Made by a program: the position numbers and the translations under genes
Source of the DNA: Balanoglossus misakiensis
Taxonomy: Eukaryota > Hemichordata
Length of the DNA: 64,000 nt
Assembly: GCA_040954595.2 (NCBI GenBank)
Contig: CM082581.2
Coordinates: 13,640,001-13,704,000, forward strand
Direction: 5' to 3'
Notes under the pieces: generated by a model
The model's input: the letters and a program-made list of their open reading frames with translations, nothing else
The model's database searches: none
What the model was told of the DNA's origin: nothing
Shown: positions 1 to 10,454 of the stretch, piece after piece
Position numbering within the stretch: the stretch's first letter is position 1
Layout: each line of letters begins with the position of its first letter

Positions 1-3000
1 CCCATGATTATTTCAAAAATCGGCGAAATTTCGAGATTTGGAAAAGTCGAAAAATCGGCGATTTTTGACGATTTTCCTGAGCTATAACCCATGATTTCTT
101 CAAAAATCGACGATTTTCGAAAGTTCGGAAAAGTCGAAAAATCGGCGATTTTGACGATTTTCCTGAGCTATAACCCATGATTTCTTCAAAAATCGACGAA
201 TTTCGAAAGTTCGGAAAAGTCGAAAAATCGGCGATTTTTGACGATTTTCCTGAGCTATAACCCATGATTTCTTCAAAAATCGACGAATTTCGAAATTTCG
301 GAAAAGTCGAAAAATCGGCGATTTTTGACGATTTTCCTGAGCTATAACCCATGATTTCTTGAAAAATTGGAGAAAATTTCGAGATTTGGAAAAGTCGAAA
401 AATCGTCGATTTTTGATGATTTTCCTGAGCTATAACCCATGATTTTTTCAAAAATCTGCGAAATTTCGAGATTTGGAAATGTCGAAAAATCGGCGATTTT
501 TGACGATTTTCCTGAGCTATATCCCATGATTTCTTCAAAAATCGACGAATTTCGAAAGTTTGGAAAAGTCGAAAAATCGGCGATTTTTGACGATTTTCCT
601 GAGCTATAACCCATGATTTCTTGAAAAATTGGAGAAAATTTCGAGATTTGGAAAAGTCGAAAAATCGTCGATTTTTGATGATTTTCCTGAGCTATAACCC
701 ATGATTTTTTCAAAAATCTGCGAAATTTCGAGATTTGGAAAAGTCGAAAAATCGGCGATTTTTGACGATTTTTCTGAGCTATAACCCATGATTTCTTCAA
801 AAATCGACGAATTTCGAAAGTTCGGAAAAGTCGAAAAATCGGCGATTTTTGACGATTTTCCTGAGCTATAACCCATGATTTCTTCAAAAATCGACGAATT
901 TCGAAATTTCGGAAAAGTCGAAAAATCGGCGATTTTTGACGATTTTCCTGAGCTATAACCCATGATTTCTTCAAAAATCGACGAATTTCGAAAGTTCGGA
1001 AAAGTCGAAAAATCGGCGATTTTTGACGATTTTCCTGAGCTATAACCCATGATTTCTTCAAAAATCGACGAATTTCGAAAGTTCGGAAAAGTCGAAAAAT
1101 CGGCGATTTTTGACGATTTTCCTGAGCTATAACCCATGATTTCTTCAAAAATCGACGAATTTCGAAAGTTCGGAAAAGTCGAAAAATCGGCGATTTTTGA
1201 CGATTTTCCTGAGCTATAACCCATGATTTCTTCAAAAATCGACGAATTTCGAAAGTTCGGAAAAGTCGAAAAATCGGCGATTTTTGACGATTTTCCTGAG
1301 CTATAACCCATGATTTCTTCAAAAATCGACGAATTTCGAAAGTTTGGAAAAGTCGAAAAATCGGCGATTTTTGACGATTTTCCTGAGCTATAACCCATGA
1401 TTTCTTGAAAAATTGGAGAAAATTTCGAGATTTGGAAAAGTCGAAAAATCGTCGATTTTTGATGATTTTCCTGAGCTATAACCCATGATTTTTTCAAAAA
1501 TCGGCGAAATTTCGAGATTTCGAAAAGTCGAAAAATCGGCGATTTTTGACGATTTTCCTGAGCTATAACCCATGATTTCTTCAAAAATTGACGAATTTCG
1601 AAAGTTCGGAAAAGTCGAAAATTCGGCGATTTTTGACGATTTTCCTGAGCTATAACCCATGATTTCTTCAAAAATCGACGAATTTCGAAAGTTCGGAAAA
1701 GTCGAAAAATCGGCGATTTTTGACGATTTTCCTGAGTTATAACCCATGATTTCTTCAAAAATCGACGAATTTCGAAAGTTCGGAAAAGTCGAAAAATCGG
1801 CGATTTTTGACGATTTTCCTGAGCTATAACCCATGATTTCTTCAAAAATCGACGAATTTCGAAAGTTCGGAAAAGTCGAAAATTCGGCGATTTTTGACGA
1901 TTTTCCTGAGCTATAACCCATGATTTCTTCAAAAATCGACGAATTTCGAAAGTTCGGAAAAGTCGAAAAATCGGCGATTTTTGACGATTTTCTTGAGCTA
2001 TAACCCATGATTTCTTCAAAAATCGACGAATTTCGAAAGTTCGGAAAAGTCGAAAAATCGGCGATTTTTGACGATTTTCCTGAGCTATAACCCATGATTT
2101 CTTCAAAAATCGACGAATTTCGAGATTTGGAAAAGTCGAAAAATCGGCGATTTTTGACGATTTTCCTGAGCTATAACCCATGATTTCTTGAAAAATTGGA
2201 GAAAATTTCGAGATTTAGAAAAGTCGAAAAATCGTCGATTTTTGATGATTTTCCTGAGCTATAACCCATGATTTTTTCAAAAATCGGCGAAATTTCGAGA
2301 TTTGGAAAAGTCGAAAAATCGTCGATTTTTGACGATTTTCCTGAGCTATAACCCATGATTTCTTCAAAAATCGACGAATTTCGAAAGTTCGGAAAAGTCG
2401 AAAAATCGGCGATTTTTGACGATTTTCCTGAGCTATAACCCATGATTTCTTCAAAAATCGACGAATTTCGAAAGTTCGGAAAAGTCGAAAAATCGGCGAT
2501 TTTTGACGATTTTCCTTAGCTATAACCCATGATTTCTTCAAAAATCGACGAATTTCGAAAGTTCGGAAAAGTCGAAAAATCGGCGATTTTTGACGATTTT
2601 CCTGAGCTATAACCCATGATTTCTTCAAAAATCGACGAATTTCGAAAGTTCGGAAAAGTCGAAAAATCGGCGATTTTTAACGATTTTCCTGAGCTATAAC
2701 CCATGATTTCTTCAAAAATCGACGAATTTCGAAAGTTCGGAAAAGTCGAAAAATCGGCGATTTTTGACGATTTTCCTTAGCTATAACCCATGATTTCTTC
2801 AAAAATCGACGAATTTCGAAAGTTCGGAAAAGTCGAAAAATCGGCGATTTTTGACGATTTTCCTGAGCTATAACCCATGATTTCTTCAAAAATCGACGAA
2901 TTTCGAAAGTTCGGAAAAGTCGAAAAATCGACGATTTTTGACGATTTTCCTGAGCTATAACCCATGATTTCTTCAAAAATCGACGAATTTCGAAAGTTCG

Positions 3001-6000
3001 GAAAAGTCGAAAAATCGGCGATTTTTGACGATTTTCCTGAGCTATAACCCATGATTTCTTCAAAAATCGACGAATTTCGAAAGTTCGGAAAAGTCGAAAA
3101 ATCGGCGATTTTTGACGATTTTCCTGAGCTATAACCCATGATTTCTTCAAAAATCGACGAATTTCGAAAGTTCGGAAAAGTCGAAAAATCGGCGATTTTT
3201 GACGATTTTCCTGAGCTATAACCCATGATTTCTTCAAAAATCGACGAATTTCGAAAGTTTGGAAAAGTCGAAAAATCGGCGATTTTTGACGATTTTCCTG
3301 AGCTATAACCCATGATTTCTTGAAAAATTGGAGAAAATTTCGAGATTTGGAAAAGTCGAAAAATCGTCGATTTTTGATGATTTTCCTGAGCTATAACCCA
3401 TGATTTTTTCAAAAATCGGCGAAATTTCGAGATTTGGAAAATTCGAAAAATCGGCGATTTTTGACGATTTTCCTGAGCTATAACCCATGATTTTTTCAAA
3501 AATCGGCGAAATTTCGAGATTGGAAAAGTCGAAAAATCGGCGATTTTTGACGATTTTCCTGAGCTATAACCCATGATTTCTTCAAAAATCGACGAATTTC
3601 GAAAGTTCGGAAAAGTCGAAAAATCGGCGATTTTTGACGATTTTCCTGAGCTATAACCCATGATTTCTTCAAAAATCGACGAATTTCGAAAGTTCGGAAA
3701 AGTCGAAAAATCGGCGATTTTTGACGATTTTCCTGAGTTATAACCCATGATTTCTTCAAAAATCGACGAATTTCGAAAGTTCGGAAAAGTCGAAAAATCG
3801 GCGATTTTTGACGATTTTCCTGAGCTATAACCCATGATTTCTTCAAAAATCGACGAATTTCGAAAGTTCGGAAAAGTCGAAAATTCGGCGATTTTTGACG
3901 ATTTTCCTGAGCTATAACCCATGATTTCTTCAAAAATCGACGAATTTCGAAAGTTCGGAAAAGTCGAAAAATCGGCGATTTTTGACGATTTTCCTTAGCT
4001 ATAACCCATGATTTCTTCAAAAATCGACGAATTTCGAAAGTTCGGAAAAGTCGAAAAATCGGCGATTTTTGACGATTTTCCTGAGCTATAACCCATGATT
4101 TCTTCAAAAATCGACGAATTTCGAAAGTTCGGAAAAGTCGAAAAATCGGCGATTTTTAACGATTTTCCTGAGCTATAACCCATGATTTCTTCAAAAATCG
4201 ACGAATTTCGAAAGTTCGGAAAAGTCGAAAAATCGGCGATTTTTGACGATTTTCCTTAGCTATAACCCATGATTTCTTCAAAAATCGACGAATTTCGAAA
4301 GTTCGGAAAAGTCGAAAAATCGGCGATTTTTGACGATTTTCCTGAGCTATAACCCATGATTTCTTCAAAAATCGACGAATTTCGAAAGTTCGGAAAAGTC
4401 GAAAAATCGACGATTTTTGACGATTTTCCTGAGCTATAACCCATGATTTCTTCAAAAATCGACGAATTTCGAAAGTTCGGAAAAGTCGAAAAATCGGCGA
4501 TTTTTGACGATTTTCCTGAGCTATAACCCATGATTTCTTCAAAAATCGACGAATTTCGAAAGTTCGGAAAAGTCGAAAAATCGGCGATTTTTGACGATTT
4601 TCCTGAGCTATAACCCATGATTTCTTCAAAAATCGACGAATTTCGAAAGTTTGGAAAAGTCGAAAAATCGGCGATTTTTGACGATTTTCCTGAGCTATAA
4701 CCCATGATTTCTTGAAAAATTGGAGAAAATTTCGAGATTTGGAAAAGTCGAAAAATCGTCGATTTTTGATGATTTTCCTGAGCTATAACCCATGATTTTT
4801 TCAAAAATCGGCGAAATTTCGAGATTTGGAAAATTCGAAAAATCGGCGATTTTTGACGATTTTCCTGAGCTATAACCCATGATTTTTTCAAAAATCGGCG
4901 AAATTTCGAGATTTGGAAAAGTCGAAAAATCGGCGATTTTTGACGATTTTCCTGAGCTATAACCCATGATTTCTTCAAAAATCGACGAATTTCGAAAGTT
5001 CGGAAAAGTCGAAAAATCGGCGATTTTTGACGATTTTCCTGAGCTATAACCCATGATTTCTTCAAAAATCGACGAATTTCGAAAGTTCGGAAAAGTCGAA
5101 AAATCGGCGATTTTTGACGATTTTCCTGAGTTATAACCCATGATTTCTTCAAAAATCGACGAATTTCGAAAGTTCGGAAAAGTCGAAAAATCGGCGATTT
5201 TTGACGATTTTCCTGAGCTATAACCCATGATTTCTTCAAAAATCGACGAATTTCGAAAGTTCGGAAAAGTCGAAAATTCGGCGATTTTTGACGATTTTCC
5301 TGAGCTATAACCCATGATTTCTTCAAAAATCGACGAATTTCGAAAGTTCGGAAAAGTCGAAAAATCGGCGATTTTTGACGATTTTCTTGAGCTATAACCC
5401 ACGATTTCTTCAAAAATCGACGAATTTCGAAAGTTCGGAAAAGTCGAAAAATCGGCGATTTTTGACGATTTTCCTGAGCTATAACCCATGATTTCTTCAA
5501 AAATCGACGAATTTCGAGATTTGGAAAAGTCGAAAAATCGGCGATTTTTGACGATTTTCCTGAGCTATAACCCATGATTTCTTGAAAAATTGGAGAAAAT
5601 TTCGAGATTTAGAAAAGTCGAAAAATCGTCGATTTTTGATGATTTTCCTGAGGTATATAACCCATGATTTTTTCAAAAATCGGCGAAATTTCGAGATTTG
5701 GAAAAGTCGAAAAATCGTCGATTTTTGACGATTTTCCTGAGCTATAACCCATGATTTCTTCAAAAATCGACGAATTTCGAAAGTTCGGAAAAGTCGAAAA
5801 ATCGGCGATTTTTGACGATTTTCCTGAGCTATAACCCATGATTTCTTCAAAAATCGACGAATTTCGAAAGTTCGGAAAAGTCGAAAAATCGGCGATTTTT
5901 GACGATTTTCCTTAGCTATAACCCATGATTTCTTCAAAAATCGACGAATTTCGAAAGTTCGGAAAAGTCGAAAAATCGGCGATTTTTGACGATTTTCCTG

Positions 6001-7769
6001 AGCTATAACCCATGATTTCTTCAAAAATCGACGAATTTCGAAAGTTCGGAAAAGTCGAAAAATCGGCGATTTTTGACGATTTTCCTGAGCTATAACCCAT
6101 GATTTCTTCAAAAATCGACGATTTTCGAAAGTTCGGAAAAGTCGAAAAATCGGCGATTTTTGACAATTTTCCTGAGCTATAACCCATGATTTTTTCAAAA
6201 ATCGGCGAAATTTCGAGATTTGGAAAAGTCGAAAAATCGTCGATTTTTGACGATTTTCCTGAGCTATAACCCATGATTTCTTCAAAAATCGACGAATTTC
6301 GAAAGTTCGGAAAAGTCGAAAAATCGGCGATTTTTGACGATTTTCCTGAGCTATAACCCATGATTTCTTCAAAAATCGACGAATTTCGAAAGTTCGGAAA
6401 AGTCGAAAAATCGGCGATTTTAGACGATTTTCCTGAGCTATAACCCATGATTTTTTCAAAAATCGGCGAAATTTCGAGATTTGGAAAAGTCGAAAAATCG
6501 GCGATTTTTGATGATTTTCCTGAGCTATAACCCATGATTTTTTCAAAAATCGGCGAAATTTCGAGATTTGGAAAAGTCGAAAAATCGTCGATTTTTGATG
6601 ATTTTCCTGAGCTATAACCCATGATTTCTTCAAAATTCGACGAATTTCGAAAGTTCGGAAAAGTCGAAAAATCGGCGATTTTCGACGATTTTCCTGAGCT
6701 ATAACCCATGATTTCTTGAAAAATTGGCGAAATTTCGAGATTTGGAAAAGTCGAAAAATCGGCGATTTTTGATGATTTTCCTGAGCTATAACCCATGATT
6801 TTTTCAAAAATCGGCGAAAAATTTCGAGATTTGGAAAAGTCGAAAAATCGGCGATTTTTGATGATTTTCCTGAGCTATAACCCATGATTTTTTCAAAAAA
6901 CGGCGAAATTTCGAGATTTGGAAAAGTCGAAAAATCGGCGATTTTTGATGATTTTCCTGAGCTATAACCTATGATTTTTTCAAAAATCGGCGAAATTTCG
7001 AGATTTGGAAAAGTCGAAAAATCGGCGATTTTTGATGATTTTCCTGAGCTATAACCCATGATTTTTTCAAAAATCGGCGAAATTTCGAGATTTGGAAAAG
7101 TCGAAAAATCGGCGATTTTTGATGATTTTCCTGAGCTATAACCCATGATTTTTTCAAAAAACGGCGAAATTTCGAGATTTGGAAAAGTCGAAAAATCGGC
7201 GATTTTTGATGATTTTCCTGAGCTATAACCTATGATTTTTTCAAAAATCGGCGAAATTTCGAGATTTGGAAAAGTCGAAAAATCGGCGATTTTTGATGAT
7301 TTTCCTGAGCTATAACCCATGATTTTTTCAAAAATCGGCGAAATTTCGAGATTTGGAAAAGTCGAAAAATAGGCTATTTTTGATGATTTTCCTGAGCTAT
7401 AACCCATGATTTTTTCAAAAATCGGCGAAATTTCGAGATTTGGAAAAGTCGAAAAATCGGCGATTTTTGATGATTTTCCTGAGCTATAACCCATGATTTT
7501 TTCAAAAATCGGCGAAATTTCGAGATTTGGAAAAGTCGAAAAATCGGCGATTTTGATGATTTTCCTGAGCTATAACCCATGATTTTTTCAAAAATCGGCG
7601 AAATTTCGAGATTTGGGAAAGTCGAAAATTCGGCGATTTTTGATGATTTTCCTGAGCTATAACCCATGATATTTTCAAAAATCGGCGAAATTTCGAGATT
7701 TGGAAAAGTCGAAAAATCCGCGATTTTTGATGATTTTCCTGAGCTAAAACCCATGATTTCTTCAAAAAT
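1..7769. repeat. 87-bp satellite array with higher-order structure
   Basis: About 89 head-to-tail copies of an 87-bp monomer, recognisable by 'gagctataacccatgatt' at each junction. The array is already in progress at base 1, so its true length is unknown. Two main monomer types alternate. One carries 'atcgacgaatttcgaaagttcgg' type sequence and dominates the first 6 kb. The other carries 'atcggcgaaatttcgagatttgg' type sequence and forms an almost pure block from about 6430 to 7760. Rare marker variants recur at exact multiples of 87 bp, showing higher-order copying: 'ccttagc' replaces 'cctgagc' at about 2514, 2775, 3993, 4254 and 5910. Each monomer holds a near-perfect palindrome, aaaaatcg-N-cgattttt. 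Because 87 = 29 x 3, several frames stay open for hundreds of codons; these are not genes. Known satellites share these traits; no function can be read from the sequence. Confidence 0.97.
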
Positions 7770-8010
7770 CGGCCCAAACACCAAATCTCAGGAGGTCGAG
7801 AAATCGTCGTTTTTCGACAGTTTTCATGAGCTATAGCCCATGAAAAGTGTCAAAACCGGCCAAAACACCAAATCTCAGGAGGTCGAGAAATCGTCGTTTT
7901 TCGACAGTTTTCATGAGCTATAGCCCATGAAAAGTGTCAAAACCGGCCAAAACACCAAATATCAGAAGGGTGTGAATTCGTCGTTTTTCGACAGCTTTCA
8001 TGAGCTATAA
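7770..8010. repeat. Diverged edge units of the satellite
   Basis: About 2.8 further units that keep the 87-bp period exactly: 'tcgtcgtttttcgacag' type sequence starts near 7804, 7891 and 7978. They differ strongly from the main monomer and contain 'ccaaacaccaaatctcagg' instead of the 'cgaaatttcgagatttgg' segment. They share 'catgagctata.cccatga' with the array. Array edges that escape homogenisation typically look like this, so these units probably preserve an older monomer. They end about 10 bp before the splice donor of the neighbouring aldo-keto reductase exon 5. Confidence 0.85.
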
Positions 8011-8020
8011 TTTATCTTAC

Positions 8021-9370
8021 CTGTAGGCTGGATACGGGGATTCTTGCAACGGCTAGAATTCTATCTATCTGATCGACGTTGAAGTTTGAAAGACCAATGG
8101 CATTGCACAGACCGTCATCAACAAGCTTTTCCATTGCCTGTAGATAAGGTTTATCATTTATGAACTGAATGCGCCCTCTTGCTTCGAGAAAAAAAGCAGC
8201 AAGATTTTCACAAAACTGTCCGAATCCTTGCTTTGAGAAGCACTACAGCAAGGACGCGAGGTACAAAATAGCCGCGAAAAAAGTTTAGACATAAAGTCCA
8301 TCGAGCACTATCGAGTGTATTGGCCGGATAAAGGCTGAAAACCGTCTCTCTCGTACCTTCATGGTCAAACATACCTGCCACGTATCGACGAAATCCGTGT
8401 CAGCAATTATCAATTTTCCATTCTTATCCGACGGTTGAAGTGCTTCCCCTCTCTGGAAATGATTAGTGATTATAAAGTGTAGCTCTGTTATGGGAACTTG
8501 GGATATGGTCGAATGATTTGTAACGCCGATATCTTCAATTGTTTCAGTTTCAAACTTATACCGAATTTGTGTGAATTAAAGGAATGTTTCATTCTCCATT
8601 GGTCATGTTTATCATACGTAGACTTACCCGATATGCCATCGGATAATGCATCAAGTACAAATCCAAAAAGTCTAACTGCAGATTCTTCAACGTTCTCTGA
8701 CAAGCCTTCTTAACATCCTCAGGATGATGATCAGAACACCACAGCTAACAAAAATATGTGGTTATTATTCAAGCATGGGTTTTATTCAGCAAAGCGGTGA
8801 ATCTATACCATCTAGATGGAAGGAAAGGCTCTCAGGCGACTAAATCTAAACAGTTTTGACAACATCATGAAACTCAGACAACTATAGCTCCCCGGTCATC
8901 TAAAAAAATCTGAAGAAAATATAATGTATATGTTGTATTTTCATAATCATTAGAAATTGACGACATACCTTGCTACAAATAAACAAATCATCTCGTTTAA
9001 CAATTCCTTTGTTCATGGTTTCTATCAGTGCCAAACCAATTTCAGCTTCGTTCTCATAGACATGAGCACAGTCGATATGACGATAGCCAACTTCAATGGC
9101 ATACTGCACTGCTTTTCCTACTGTCCTCTTTTTTGACTAAAAATAACAGCAGATATTGCAATTTCATTATTTATAAACTTTACATTATTTTTTTTTTCAC
9201 AAAACCTCCACCCCCACTCTTTTTTGTGATCACTGCCTTAAACATAACTCAAGCAAATAAATCGAACTTAACTGCTGCGGCATCTAATACTCTAAACTCA
9301 CCTTCCATGTTCCCAAACCAATCAAAGGGATACTATTTCCTCCAGCTAAAGGATAACACTGTCCTGCCAT
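8021..9370 (-). CDS. Aldo-keto reductase (AKR), first five coding exons; 3' part absent
   Basis: NADPH-dependent carbonyl reductase family, TIM-barrel fold, normally cytosolic. Coding exons on the minus strand: 9302-9370, 8969-9136, 8628-8744, 8375-8452 and 8021-8137. All are phase 0 with GT-AG borders, giving 183 codons. Residues 1-23 hold the first beta-strand motif [10 protein letters not shown]. Residues 40-50 read [11 protein letters not shown], and residue 112 lies in LYLMHYP. The full catalytic tetrad is visible as Asp45, Tyr50, Lys79 and His112, with the spacing known from AKR1 enzymes. Exon 5 carries the family signature [13 protein letters not shown] typical AKR has 315-330 residues, so about 135 residues are missing here, including the C-terminal cofactor and substrate loops. 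Exon 5 ends in a good donor (CTACAG|gtaaga), so splicing onto exons beyond the satellite is possible; truncation by the array is the alternative. The start is the only in-frame ATG before the conserved strand. The exact AKR subfamily is not resolved. Confidence 0.9.
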
Positions 9371-9734
9371 TGTAAGCGTTTGCTTCGATGTCACTACTAT
9401 TAATTATGTGGGAAAATTACAGCTATTAATATATGTATATATCGTATCATGTTTTGACTTGATTTTTTTCTGGAAGACTACAATTTCTGTGGGGGGAGAA
9501 CAAAGTTTGATGTGTGTAAAAAAAAGGAAGAGGAGTTCAGGAGCAACCATACCATTAAAAAAACATTTCAAACTCTGCATTTTTTTCCATGAATCTTTAC
9601 TGATAACTCCATCAATGATTCAACAATAACAGTTTTAAAAAGTTTACAAAAAACATATCATCTTGATATTTTTCTTTACAAATAGACAAGTTTCTGGTAT
9701 ATTTTAAGTGAAGCATATCTGTTCAAAATCTTCA

Positions 9735-9782
9735 TTTTATCTAATATAAAACTTATCTAATATAAAACTTATCTAATATAAA
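9735..9782. repeat. 16-bp tandem repeat, three copies
   Basis: Three consecutive copies of acttatctaatataaa; the first differs at two bases. A simple AT-rich minisatellite in the spacer. Confidence 0.85.
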
Positions 9783-10221
9783 AACCAGTTTTTAATATAA
9801 ATACATTAAAAACTTGTCTGTTTAGTGTTAGTGTATATTCAACAGTTTTGAAAAAGAATTCGAAAATTCATTTCAATCTGAAATTTTGAAAAAACACTGT
9901 AAGCCAGAATACAACTTTGAACAGTATAAATATAAATACAATTGAACTTTAAAATATTTAATTTATATTAAGACCAATATTTCACGTGATTAGGCATGAT
10001 TGAAATTCCTATGCCATAAAGGCAAAGTCAAATAAATTATGTTTAGTCATTAGCATAATCCCAAGTTTTAAAATAGGTTAGCAGGTAAAACAGCTTAATT
10101 TTTAAAATGAAAAATCAGTACAAAAATTACTACAATGCTTATACAGCTGCATTATTACATTCATTGAAGGCAGTAAACACCTTGAAAATTAGCCTTAAAA
10201 CTTTTCCCAAGGTAACTTCAG

Positions 10222-10241
10222 ATTATTATTATTATTATTAT
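10222..10241. repeat. (ATT)n microsatellite
   Basis: Uninterrupted ATT trinucleotides, downstream of the REC8 stop codon on the REC8 strand. Confidence 0.9.
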
Positions 10242-10454
10242 GAGAATATGGCTACCAAACTCTGTGTTAACTGTATAGATTAAATAAAATGCAGTGATTT
10301 TTATGACGACAAGATGGTGAACAACATACTTTCTTCTTTGTTTTCAAAAAGACTCCTCACACACAAGAATTGAAAAGTTTAGAGAACTGTCACTTTTCTG
10401 GATCTGTCCCTAAGGCACCTAATCCCTTGCTGCTGGCAATGTTCAGCGTGTCAC

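Larger units (their letters stand above)
9371..10454. other. AT-rich spacer between AKR 5' end and REC8 3' end
   Basis: No coding exon seen. It should contain the AKR promoter and 5' UTR and the REC8 3' UTR, since both genes are on the minus strand. It includes a 16-bp unit (acttatctaatataaa) repeated three times at 9735-9782 and a trinucleotide ATT run at 10222-10241. No strong AATAAA for REC8 was found on the minus strand. Confidence 0.6.

Noticed and set aside
5497-7494. 665-codon open frame, and other long minus-strand frames at 8-7784, as repeat-protein genes
   Set aside because: They are the 87-bp satellite read in frame. Several overlapping frames are open at once, with no start context, splice sites or known domain.
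1-7769. CRISPR array
   Set aside because: Regular repeats, but with no unique spacers: the whole 87-bp unit is repeated. The host is an animal.
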